A stretch of 37,639 bases of DNA, from the NCBI GenBank assembly GCA_944320795.1, contig CALUIU010000031.1, positions 1-37,639 on the forward strand, read 5' to 3'. This DNA is from Candidatus Paraprevotella stercoravium (GTDB lineage Bacteria; Bacteroidota; Bacteroidia; Bacteroidales; Bacteroidaceae). Positions within the stretch are counted from its first letter, which is position 1. Each line of letters starts with the position of its first letter. Of this stretch, positions 18,617 to 25,934 are shown one piece after another. The notes below the pieces were generated by a model, which was given only the letters and a program-made list of their open reading frames with translations, had not been told where the DNA came from and did not search any database. The translations under genes were made by a program, and so were the position numbers.

Positions 18617-19876
18617 CTACAAATTGTCATCTAATTCACAAAAAACATCCATTATATTTTTCATCATCACTTCCTCAGTATATCGGTTCTCATATTGTTT
18701 CCGCCCGTTGCGTCCCATACACAAAGTTTGCAAACGATGAGTCATCAGGTAAACAATCTGCTTTGCCATCCTTTCAATATCTGCTCCAAGCCCTTTTAAC
18801 AAAGAAAATTTTACAGGTACGAGCAAAGCATTTGTCTTATCGGTAAACAATTCCCTCAGTCCGTCAACTTCGGTTGAAACAACCGGAAGTCCGAACATCA
18901 TCATTTCTATAGCTGCATAGCTACACTGTTCCTGCAAGGAAGCAATGATTCCGGCATCACTTGTCCTATATATATCAGCCAATACCTCAAAAGGCACCAA
19001 ACCCAAAAAATCCAAATCAAGATGACTATATTTTGACTGTAAGAAGCCCCGCATTCTGTCCGTCGTCTTTCCGGCTATTTTCAGTTTGGCCCGATACCCC
19101 CAGGATTGAACCAGTTTCAAAGCTTCCAAAATAAATGGCAATCCTTTACTCGCAGACAAAGTTCCTACATAAACCAATTGAAAAAGGCTGGTATCTGACC
19201 TGTGGACAACCTCCCCCGCCTTGTCCCTCATTCCATTATAAACCACACGTATCTTTGAATCCGGTATCCGCAAAATATCGCGCAAAAATTTCCGGGCACA
19301 TTCCGTAACACAGACAATACGGTCAGATTTAAAATAAAAATCAGCCTCAGAACGTATCTGAAAAAAGCGTGATATGTCTTTCTGTTCCACTTTTCCACTA
19401 CGTTGCAGTTCATATAGCATATTAAACTTCTGCCGATTCGTATTATAATTAGCCTTCCATGGCAGACAATGAAGATGAGAAACGATGCTGCACCGTTTTC
19501 TTTTTTTCAGAAACAATGCCAGATCGATCAGATTCACAGTATTCAGATGCAAAATACATCCATCCTCCAACAAATCCTTCAAATAAGGATATACCGACAG
19601 ATTATATGCTTCGCTCCAATATCCCTGACGGATCATCTCGCTCATATTTAAAGGAAGGGGAATGCGTACTTCCACAAAATGAGGATGTTTGATCTTTTTA
19701 ACAAAAATCTGATTCTTATCCTGAACCAGATGTATATAACAGAATCTGATTTTCTCCAAAGAAGAAAGCCCGTCCAGCAGACATTGTAGAAAGCGCCCTA
19801 CGCCGGAAAAGTTACTCTCATCACTCATGACCATAACCACAATCTGCTTTCGGACAAAATGATCTTTTCTCATCAT
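18617..19876 (-). CDS. GT4-family glycosyltransferase
   Basis: A 419-residue GT-B enzyme. The donor-binding half has the pattern LVYVGTLSASKGLPFILEAL, then DAGIIASLQEQCSYAAIEMMMFGLPVVSTEVDGLRELF, with the E-x7-E related site near 325-335. The N-terminal half begins VVMVMSDESNFSGVGRFLQCLL, typical of acceptor domains. Two adjacent ATG codons serve as the start. It lies 10 bases after the LanC-like gene and 3 bases before the GT2 gene. Its protein shows only limited resemblance to the other GT4 of the cluster, so the two probably use different acceptors or donors. Confidence 0.9.
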   Translation of the reverse strand: MMRKDHFVRKQIVVMVMSDESNFSGVGRFLQCLLDGLSSLEKIRFCYIHLVQDKNQIFVKKIKHPHFVEVRIPLPLNMSEMIRQGYWSEAYNLSVYPYLKDLLEDGCILHLNTVNLIDLALFLKKRKRCSIVSHLHCLPWKANYNTNRQKFNMLYELQRSGKVEQKDISRFFQIRSEADFYFKSDRIVCVTECARKFLRDILRIPDSKIRVVYNGMRDKAGEVVHRSDTSLFQLVYVGTLSASKGLPFILEALKLVQSWGYRAKLKIAGKTTDRMRGFLQSKYSHLDLDFLGLVPFEVLADIYRTSDAGIIASLQEQCSYAAIEMMMFGLPVVSTEVDGLRELFTDKTNALLVPVKFSLLKGLGADIERMAKQIVYLMTHRLQTLCMGRNGRKQYENRYTEEVMMKNIMDVFCELDDNL

Positions 19877-19886
19877 ATCTTTTGGT

Positions 19887-20897
19887 TTAATCCATTAATA
19901 CCGGCCACAGTCTTTTGCGGACTGAAGGCTCTGAATTCATATAAATCAAAGACAGCACCAATCTGGGGATTCCATTCCGAAGACTCAGTTTTCCGGTTTT
20001 TTCCGGGACAATACGCCCTAATGTCTTCTCCACACAGTCTTTATCACCGACAAGAAGCTTTTGCCCCAATCCTTCCAGCAAGGAATCATGGCCATGGATG
20101 ACCAGAAAATGGGAGTGTTCCCTCAGACCGGACAAGAATACATCGGACATCCTTTGCTCCCACAAGATTCTGCCGGATAGGTCCGCCGGGGTTTCCATCC
20201 ACCGCTCTTCCATGCCCAAAATCTGAAACCAATATCGGGTCTCAAAATCATATTTAAACATTCCGGATCGGTAAAGATGCCCATAGTTTTTCAGGACATC
20301 CTTACGGATAGGGTAATCCTTCAAAAGGGATATAATATAAAGCAAGCAGTTCCAGACATTTGCCAGCTGATCAAGATTATAGATCCTGTCCCTTGAAAGA
20401 ATCTGCTGAAAGACCTCGTTAATCCGTTCCTGTAAAACATCCAAGTATGAGATTGCCAAAGAAATGTACTCACCATTTCCCGAACCAAGAAGGAAACGCA
20501 AGGTACGTACTTGAGAGAGGCACTTTGACAGATCCTCTTTCATGATACGCTCCAACTCCGAAACGACAAGCTCTGTCTGTGCCGCAAACAATTCATCAAA
20601 CCTTGCGTCCACCAGACGGTTCTGTATCAAATATTCCAGAACATAGCCAATTCCGGATAACCCTTTGTCAAAACTGATATTCCGGGTTTGGGTTAATAAA
20701 GCCTGCATCAACAATTCCGAAGCCAAATTCTCCAACGCATCATCCTTCAGAAAATCTGCCAGCTCAAAAAACAATAAGGAGAAGCCGCTTCTTCCCTGAT
20801 CATAACCGCTCCCGCCTAATGTGGTCGCGTTCATTTTCAGGTAATCTACCAGCCCTGCAAATACAGGACTGGCAGAATAAGAATGTTTCTGTGTCAT
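19887..20897 (-). CDS. LanC-like protein, likely lacking the zinc site
   Basis: A 336-residue helical protein. The pieces SGYDQGRSGFSLLFFELADFL (about 30-50) and DKGLSGIGYVLEYLIQN (about 77-93) resemble the Gly-rich helix starts of lanthionine cyclase (LanC) alpha/alpha toroids. LanC enzymes close thioether rings with a zinc ion held by two Cys and one His. Here the WC and CHG motifs are absent; the few Cys (in KCLSQV, WNCLLY and DKDCVEK) do not form that site. It may be a structural or substrate-binding relative. The start codon overlaps the stop of the TonB-like gene by 4 bases (ATGA), so they are translationally coupled. LanC-fold assignment is moderate. Confidence 0.6.
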   Translation of the reverse strand: MTQKHSYSASPVFAGLVDYLKMNATTLGGSGYDQGRSGFSLLFFELADFLKDDALENLASELLMQALLTQTRNISFDKGLSGIGYVLEYLIQNRLVDARFDELFAAQTELVVSELERIMKEDLSKCLSQVRTLRFLLGSGNGEYISLAISYLDVLQERINEVFQQILSRDRIYNLDQLANVWNCLLYIISLLKDYPIRKDVLKNYGHLYRSGMFKYDFETRYWFQILGMEERWMETPADLSGRILWEQRMSDVFLSGLREHSHFLVIHGHDSLLEGLGQKLLVGDKDCVEKTLGRIVPEKTGKLSLRNGIPRLVLSLIYMNSEPSVRKRLWPVLMD

Positions 20898-21658
20898 TTT
20901 AGTGTTATTGGAATAGAAAACTTACTATCCACAAAAACAAAACCGGCGGATGCTGGATGCCAACGGAACTTTTCGCCCATCGTTGTCAGTGCCTTGGTAA
21001 CCTTTTTCTCTAGTTCCGGATCCTTCGTAAAATTTCTGACGCATGTGATTTCACTCATACGTCCGTCTTTCTTTACCACAAATGAATAAAGCAATTTCCC
21101 GGAGGATTTCTCAGGCAGGAGGGTAGACAAGTAGTTTTGGAATACGTCCAGACCGTCGGATGGGCTGGCAGGTAGCTCCGGATTCACATGAACCCGCCCG
21201 GAACGGATCAGACTGTCGGTTTCAGTTTCTTTCCGTTGATAACGGTCCCATTCCGATTTGTCCATGTGCAGACGCAGCACGCAGGTGCTGGCCACCGCCT
21301 TGCCATCCTGCCATGCCGGCAAAGCCTTGGGCAGAGAGGAGAACATACGCTCTATCTCACTCTTCACTTCCGGTAAATCGGCATCCGGAACGACATCCGT
21401 TATGTCACCGTCCGCACCAATTGTGAAACGCACCTCCGCAGACAAGGGCCGATCAGAAGGATATCCTTCGGGCCACTTTAAAAAGTGAAGGCAAATCAAT
21501 TTCATATCGTCCGCGAACTCCGGTTGGTAATCATACTGCAGAGAATCCTCCACCTGTAAGGTGCAGACCTCCTTTAAAACAGAATCTTGCGCCTTTGATC
21601 TTACAGAAACAAAAATAAAAAGCAGTAAAAAAATATGATTTAATACAATCTGATTCAT
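20894..21658 (-). CDS. Secreted protein with two TonB C-terminal-like domains
   Basis: A 254-residue protein with a signal peptide (residues 1-23, ending VRSKA). Two copies of a TonB-C-like fold follow. The first, about 45-135, includes LSAEVRFTIGADGDITDVVPD and LPKALPAWQDGKAVASTCVLRLHM. The second, about 165-252, includes LLYSFVVKKDGRMSEITCVRN and a matching C-terminal strand. The proline-rich linker and membrane anchor of true TonB are missing, so energy transduction is unlikely; binding of exporter parts or cargo in the periplasm is an inference. It is separated by about 99 bases of AT-rich DNA from the GG-leader gene and overlaps the LanC-like gene. Confidence 0.75.
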   Translation of the reverse strand: MNQIVLNHIFLLLFIFVSVRSKAQDSVLKEVCTLQVEDSLQYDYQPEFADDMKLICLHFLKWPEGYPSDRPLSAEVRFTIGADGDITDVVPDADLPEVKSEIERMFSSLPKALPAWQDGKAVASTCVLRLHMDKSEWDRYQRKETETDSLIRSGRVHVNPELPASPSDGLDVFQNYLSTLLPEKSSGKLLYSFVVKKDGRMSEITCVRNFTKDPELEKKVTKALTTMGEKFRWHPASAGFVFVDSKFSIPITLK

Positions 21659-21757
21659 AATAAATATTCTTTAAAAAATAATTAACAAGGAAACAATTAA
21701 AAAATTCGCTTCTAGTTTATTTTTAATGAAAGTTATCTTGTCAAAGTCATTTTTGCA

Positions 21758-22663
21758 TTAATAACTAAAACCTGCATACTTAAACATTTCTAACCAATTC
21801 CATTGATATGAAGCATTAGACTCCCCAGAATTCTTCAGATAGTCACTATTACCTGTTTCCAAATATTTTTGATACATCTCCTGTCTATAAACATTGTAAA
21901 AATAGTCCACACCGCTGTTAAAAACATTTAAATCTAAAGGTTGTGATTTGTCAAAGCCATGAGTTACACTAGATGCCCAATCTACAAATTTAGAATCTGT
22001 TATCGGAACTGGTGCAGGTACATCACCAGAACAAGCCTTCATAAAGTAAGACATAAGCCCTTCTTGAAATTCTGCATTAGAATAATTAGGATTGTCACTT
22101 CCTATCGCACCTAAATCTGCCTGTTTTAGATGAATTAATTCTGCTCGCAAAGCATATAAGTCATAAGACTTTAATACAATCTGATTTGAAGCGTCATGAA
22201 ATTCTCCAGCTCTAATACAATTGGGATCTATAACAATCCCAGCACCATATTTCTCTAGCAATTGTCGCTCTTCGGTAGATAATTGACTTATCAAGGTTTC
22301 CAACTGATAATCATTACTATCCACAATACCGGAATCACCAGAAAAGCCCGAGTCTGAAGCAAAAGGATCATCTTGAAAACCAGTATCCTCATCTTCTAGA
22401 AAATCAGGTGCCAATTCTCCGTCCTTATTTTTTCCGTCAATATAAATCTCTCCGCTGATTATTGAAACAGAATCAAAAGATTTACCTAGACTTCCCCAAC
22501 CTTCAACTTGTCCTCCTTCCCACTCATTAGTAATATACATACTCAAAAACTCCTCTTCAGTAAAAGTTCCGGTTCCACCAACCATACCACGCAAATCCAT
22601 TTCACTCAATACAGGCATTTCCTTCGCCAATTCATCCAAACTTCTTTTTGTAATAGTCTTCAT
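21758..22663 (-). CDS. GG-leader secreted protein with degenerate metalloprotease-like core
   Basis: A 301-residue protein and the probable cargo of the exporter. Residues 1-30 form a double-glycine leader ending LSEMDLRGMVGG, with hydrophobic residues at -15, -12, -7 and -4 (M16, L19, L24, M27) before cleavage after G30, as in Bacteroidales GG families. Residues 31-60 carry TGTFTEEEF and GGQVEGWGSLG; 81-118 is an acidic, Asp/Ser/Gly-rich linker. The C-terminal half holds AELIHLKQ (174-181), which resembles a zinc HExxH site with the first His replaced by Ala, followed by NAEFQEGLMSYF (196-207), a possible third-ligand helix. Far longer than bacteriocin precursors, it could be a toxin, an adhesin or an inactive protease. 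Base composition is more AT-rich than its neighbours. Function unknown. Confidence 0.8.
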   Translation of the reverse strand: MKTITKRSLDELAKEMPVLSEMDLRGMVGGTGTFTEEEFLSMYITNEWEGGQVEGWGSLGKSFDSVSIISGEIYIDGKNKDGELAPDFLEDEDTGFQDDPFASDSGFSGDSGIVDSNDYQLETLISQLSTEERQLLEKYGAGIVIDPNCIRAGEFHDASNQIVLKSYDLYALRAELIHLKQADLGAIGSDNPNYSNAEFQEGLMSYFMKACSGDVPAPVPITDSKFVDWASSVTHGFDKSQPLDLNVFNSGVDYFYNVYRQEMYQKYLETGNSDYLKNSGESNASYQWNWLEMFKYAGFSY

Positions 22664-22680
22664 GATCTTAAATTTTTAAA

Positions 22681-24165
22681 TTAATAATTATAAACAAATA
22701 ATTCACTCATATCACAATGCCTTTTAAAATCATACAGGCAAAGCGTCCTCAACTGATAATAATAGGTATATAGTGTGTAAAGTGATTCATAATACTGCTC
22801 TTGAAATGAATAGACTGAACGCCGTGAATCCAACAGTTCAGACACCGTGATGCGAGATATATCGAAACGCCGTAACATCAGTTCATAATTGGATATGGAT
22901 AGCTCATAACTCCTACGGGCCAGAGCATAACCGGACAAAGCCGTATTATATAACGAGACTTTCTCAAAGACATTCTGTTCCAGATTCTTCAGGGAGCGTT
23001 CCGCATCCAGTTCTGCCATCGCGGCTTCATTCCGTGACATACGGACCTTGTTGTGGCCTATCCCCCAGTCAAAAAGAGGAAAAGTCAGGCTGACGGATAT
23101 ATTCTGGCGATTCTCCGGATGGAGATAAGCCGCCGAAAAAGAGGAGGCATAACGATTTACTCCATAATCTATTGAAATATTCCCCTGAAGACGGTTCTCA
23201 CGCTTCGTTTGCCAGCTCTGATAACGGGCCTGAAGCACCGTATATTCCCGATTCAACATTTCAGGATTGTTTTCCATCGCATATCGGAGCACTTCGTCTG
23301 CACTAATCTTTGGGAAATCAACTGAAAGACTGTCTGAAAGAACAAGCGGAGAAGAGCAACACAAAAAACTCTGAATTGCACGTAAAGCCTCTTCATAAGA
23401 GGCACGTGTCTGGATGACCGCGTGCTCTGACTCCGCACACTCCAATTCCACCTGATTAAATTCATAATCGGTGATACGACCATGCTGTAAGGCCAGACGA
23501 GACACATTTAACAATGTATCAGAGGACAATTTCATCCGCACGGCATGTTCTTGTGACAAACGCGTCAAAAACGCATTCAGATAAAGTGTCACAGCTTGCT
23601 CCTCCAAAGCGGAGCGCTCCTGAACAAAATGACGAAAAGCCAACTCATAACCCATACGGGCCAGATCCCTGCTAAACAGATATTCTTTACGCCCTCCCCA
23701 TAAAGGCTGCGATAAGTTGATATAAAAAGGACGTGTCGTATAATTGTTCTTATTTGAAGAAAATTCATGTAAATAATCCAAGGAAGTACCGATTCGTACG
23801 GTTCCCCCTGTGATACCTAATGATTGCTGCAAAGCAACATTTAATCCCGTAGATGCTGAATAATCCTCTACGTAATTATAACTGCCATCAAAAGCATTCT
23901 GCAAACGTTGTATGGAACGGTTAAATTGGAAAGAATCCCACTGAAAAGATATTGCAGGAAGGAAACCCTTGCGGTAGTTTTCATAAGAAAGCTTGCGGTT
24001 CTCCAAATCCAAATACAATCTCTTCATTTCCGGAATCTCTGGTACAAAATGTTGCAAGACAAATTCCAGCGAAATGGTTCGCCCCACACCATCCTGACTT
24101 TTTAGCAATAAAATAGCTAAAAATAGAGGTACTAATGAAATATGTCTTGCAACATGAATCCTCAT
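22681..24165 (-). CDS. TolC-family outer-membrane efflux protein
   Basis: A 494-residue outer-membrane factor that would complete a type I-like export path with the HlyD adaptor and ABC exporter. A signal peptide (about 1-28) precedes two repeats of long amphipathic helices and outer-membrane strands. Typical pieces are FLPAISFQWDSF (strand), LNAFLTRLSQEHAVRM (helix) and, in the second half, VSLTFPLFDWGIGHNKVRMSRNEAAMAELDAE, a classic TolC/OEP signature. It is the first gene after the 33-bp operator array, with a match to the -7 promoter box about 70 bases upstream. The GG-leader gene starts 17 bases after its stop. Confidence 0.9.
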   Translation of the reverse strand: MRIHVARHISLVPLFLAILLLKSQDGVGRTISLEFVLQHFVPEIPEMKRLYLDLENRKLSYENYRKGFLPAISFQWDSFQFNRSIQRLQNAFDGSYNYVEDYSASTGLNVALQQSLGITGGTVRIGTSLDYLHEFSSNKNNYTTRPFYINLSQPLWGGRKEYLFSRDLARMGYELAFRHFVQERSALEEQAVTLYLNAFLTRLSQEHAVRMKLSSDTLLNVSRLALQHGRITDYEFNQVELECAESEHAVIQTRASYEEALRAIQSFLCCSSPLVLSDSLSVDFPKISADEVLRYAMENNPEMLNREYTVLQARYQSWQTKRENRLQGNISIDYGVNRYASSFSAAYLHPENRQNISVSLTFPLFDWGIGHNKVRMSRNEAAMAELDAERSLKNLEQNVFEKVSLYNTALSGYALARRSYELSISNYELMLRRFDISRITVSELLDSRRSVYSFQEQYYESLYTLYTYYYQLRTLCLYDFKRHCDMSELFVYNY

Positions 24166-24234
24166 AATAACACGCTTTTAAATAATTGCTGTAACAAAAA
24201 CATGTCGTAAATTGATAGAAAAAGTAATAAAAAA

Positions 24235-24242
24235 CAAATATA
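24235..24242 (-). promoter_or_regulatory. Promoter -7 box for the tolC-to-exporter operon
   Basis: The minus strand reads TATATTTG, an exact TAnnTTTG match. The nearest upstream TTTG is only 16 bases away, shorter than usual, which fits a promoter that needs an activator. Transcription would start near 24228. The nearest palindromic site is then centred about -43, the place where class II LuxR-type activators bind. Position is by pattern only. Confidence 0.55.
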
Positions 24243-24263
24243 AATTTCATTTTCTTTGCAAAA

Positions 24264-24378
24264 GTATACTTAAGTACACCATTAAAACTAACAATAGTAT
24301 ACTTAAGTATACCATTAAAACTAACAACAGTATACTTAAGTATACCATTAAAACTAATAACAGTATACTTAAATGTAC
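24264..24378. repeat. Four operator-like palindromes in a 33-bp tandem array
   Basis: Four 16-bp sites begin at 24264, 24297, 24330 and 24363, exactly 33 bp apart. The two middle ones are perfect palindromes GTATACTTAAGTATAC; the outer two are near matches (GTATACTTAAGTACAC and GTATACTTAAATGTAC). Spacers of 17 bp (CATTAAAACTAACAAYA type) are nearly identical. The 33-bp period is close to three helical turns, so sites lie on nearly the same DNA face. The array fills the gap between the E1-like gene and tolC. The same palindrome stands before the LuxR-type gene, so this is best read as its binding array. The site count could vary by slippage. Confidence 0.85.
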
Positions 24379-24386
24379 CATTAAGA

Positions 24387-25133
24387 TTACATGAGAGTAG
24401 ATATAAAATAAAAATCAGGAAAAAGTTTCAAAGGTTTGTTCAGGGATGCCACATAAGCGATTCTTGTACATAAAGCCGCCGCAAGCCAGGAGCCCACAGA
24501 GAGTTGAGGCGGAGTCATAGAGGTACTTGATTCAAGAAAACGCTTCAGCAACGGTGAAACTTCAATCAGAAATTCATCCGGCAAGAGCCCGAACTGAAAT
24601 ACGTAACTGGCCATTTTGGTTTCAAAGGATCTATAATCCGTAGAAATATCGCATAACTGCCTGCTTTCCGGCGTAACCACTGCAACCATACTTCCCCAGC
24701 CAAAATTATAAGGATGAAGAACCTTTATATTATACTTTACACACAATTGATCAAACACAAATGGAATTGGTGATTGAAAATCTAACGCATTTATGGCTAA
24801 ATCATGTCCTTTGATCACTTGCTCAGCATTACGTTCATGAATAAATTCATTGATATCAAGAATCTGAGCATCGGGATTAATCATCTTTAGCCGCTTTTTT
24901 AACGCCGCAGTTTTAAAATTTCCAATATCATGAAACACATAGTTCTGACGATTCAGGTTCGTCAAATCAACCGTGTCTGCATCCACTATGGTTAATTTCT
25001 CAAAACCCAAACGAAGCAGACACTCGGCTATATTACTCCCTAAACCAGAACCTGCCAACAATACATGCGTGTTTTTAATGACACTCTGTTCTTCCGAAGA
25101 AATGTAAAAAGCATTTTTAGTATAACGATCCAT
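24387..25133 (-). CDS. ThiF/HesA/MccB-type E1-like adenylyltransferase
   Basis: A 248-residue E1-fold enzyme. These proteins adenylate a C-terminal carboxylate of a small protein or peptide (ThiF, MoeB, MccB). It has AGSGLGS (27-33) for ATP, Asp51 and Asp53 in VDADTVD, the NRQ motif (61-63) and the later LAINALDF (about 112-119) with Asp118. Missing are the zinc CxxC pairs and a clear catalytic-cysteine loop, so it resembles MccB-like peptide adenylating enzymes more than sulfur-carrier E1s. No ubiquitin-like partner gene is visible. It starts 6 bases after the GNAT gene, so the two form one operon. The modified target is unknown; the GG-leader protein or a small product of the GNAT enzyme are candidates. 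Confidence 0.85.
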   Translation of the reverse strand: MDRYTKNAFYISSEEQSVIKNTHVLLAGSGLGSNIAECLLRLGFEKLTIVDADTVDLTNLNRQNYVFHDIGNFKTAALKKRLKMINPDAQILDINEFIHERNAEQVIKGHDLAINALDFQSPIPFVFDQLCVKYNIKVLHPYNFGWGSMVAVVTPESRQLCDISTDYRSFETKMASYVFQFGLLPDEFLIEVSPLLKRFLESSTSMTPPQLSVGSWLAAALCTRIAYVASLNKPLKLFPDFYFISTLM

Positions 25134-25139
25134 GTTTAT

Positions 25140-25766
25140 CTATTTTTTTATAAAAGAATAATCATATTCACTGATACATTTTAAATAATACTTCATTATA
25201 GAGTCCCGTAAAGCATAAGCAGCAATACTTTCTGATCCTAAGAAATATACCGGATCAGATAATGCCGTCAGTTTCATTCCCAAATGATTTATTGTATGAA
25301 ACAAACGGGAATCTATTTCGGCCAACATACATCCTCTTGAATCCATACATACAAAATATGATGCTATCCCCATAAGATATTTGAATATCGTGAAACAATT
25401 TCCTCTTTGTTTTTTATCAACCGCCAATCTTCCTATATGCCAATATATATAATTCTGCTTTAACAGATCGCTGTTGTTTAATACAAAATATCGTTGCATA
25501 GGAATTTCAATCTTCTGATCCCATTTCATTATGCGTATAGAAGCTATTATCTGCCTTTCCGGATTCAGTAAGACGAAAACAAAAGAATTAGAAAAATATC
25601 CAATCTCTTCCTGATAGATTTGATTTACGATTTCATGATTCACATCTAAATGATGAGACAGGTTTTGCCGAGCAATAAACAATGCCAATTCCAATAAATC
25701 ATGTGGAGATGTCAATAAACAGACATCCCAATCCTTAAAATGAGATAAATAAAAAAAAGTTTGCAC
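25140..25766 (-). CDS. GNAT-fold acyltransferase with LuxI/FeeM-like features
   Basis: A 208-residue protein. The segment QIIASIRIMKW (72-82) followed by WHIGRLAVDKKQRG (109-122), then HTINHLGMKLT (157-167) and DPVYFLGSESIAAY (171-184), mirrors the order in LuxI autoinducer synthases and FeeM-type N-acyl amino acid synthases: the Arg strand, the E/H-x-x-RxAVD core, and a late LG...P...LG...I turn. Those enzymes acylate an amino acid or S-adenosylmethionine using acyl-ACP. A small signal molecule is thus plausible but not shown. The start is GTG at 25766, since an in-frame TAA lies just upstream and no ATG is near. It shares a divergent promoter region with the LuxR-type gene. AT-rich codon use suggests transfer. 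Confidence 0.6.
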   Translation of the reverse strand: MQTFFYLSHFKDWDVCLLTSPHDLLELALFIARQNLSHHLDVNHEIVNQIYQEEIGYFSNSFVFVLLNPERQIIASIRIMKWDQKIEIPMQRYFVLNNSDLLKQNYIYWHIGRLAVDKKQRGNCFTIFKYLMGIASYFVCMDSRGCMLAEIDSRLFHTINHLGMKLTALSDPVYFLGSESIAAYALRDSIMKYYLKCISEYDYSFIKK

Positions 25767-25798
25767 ACTTATAAGATTTTATCGTCCAATAAAATTAA

Positions 25799-25827
25799 AT
25801 AAATTATTCGTAAAAAAATAAATCAAA
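25799..25827 (-). promoter_or_regulatory. Promoter for the GNAT-E1 operon
   Basis: On the minus strand, TTTG (complement of 25824-25827) lies 17 bases before TAATTTAT (complement of 25799-25806), one base off TAnnTTTG. The shared palindrome is centred about 58 bases upstream of the expected start point. Confidence 0.5.
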
Positions 25828-25840
25828 AAAGAATATCAAG

Positions 25841-25860
25841 AGGTATACTTAAGTATACCT
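25841..25860. promoter_or_regulatory. 20-bp palindromic operator between the GNAT and LuxR-type genes
   Basis: AGGTATACTTAAGTATACCT is a perfect 20-bp palindrome. Its 16-bp core at 25843-25858 is identical to the two best sites of the array before tolC. It lies upstream of both divergent promoters, centred about -58 for the GNAT operon and about -70 for the regulator gene. I infer it is the binding site of the PAS-LuxR protein, giving self-control and shared control. Confidence 0.8.
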
Positions 25861-25886
25861 TATAAAAATATTACTAATAATAACAC

Positions 25887-25915
25887 TTGACAAAGTAAAA
25901 AAAGCATTATCTTAG
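25887..25915 (+). promoter_or_regulatory. Promoter for the LuxR-type regulator gene
   Basis: TTG at 25887-25889 and TATCTTAG at 25908-25915 (one base off TAnnTTTG) are 18 bases apart. The start codon lies about 20 bases after the -7 box. Confidence 0.5.
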
Positions 25916-25934
25916 CGGAAATTAAGATTGAGAT

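Noticed and set aside
20894-21658. Calling this gene tonB
   Set aside because: No membrane anchor or proline-rich linker is present, and the domain is duplicated; it is a TonB-C-domain protein only.
21758-22663. Calling the GG-leader protein an active zinc metalloprotease
   Set aside because: The first His of the HExxH-like site is Ala (AELIH), so activity cannot be claimed.
24264-24378. CRISPR-like array
   Set aside because: The spacers are nearly identical rather than unique, there are only four units, no cas genes are present, and the repeats match a regulator site.
24212-24394. A plus-strand frame of 60 residues with repeated units reading LKYTIKTNNSI
   Set aside because: It is only the translation of the 33-bp operator array; the unit length divisible by three keeps the frame open. 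No start signal or family supports a gene.
25140-25766. Calling the GNAT protein an acyl-homoserine lactone synthase
   Set aside because: Only the order of motifs resembles LuxI; the key acidic residues cannot be aligned with confidence and the partner regulator lacks an autoinducer-binding domain.
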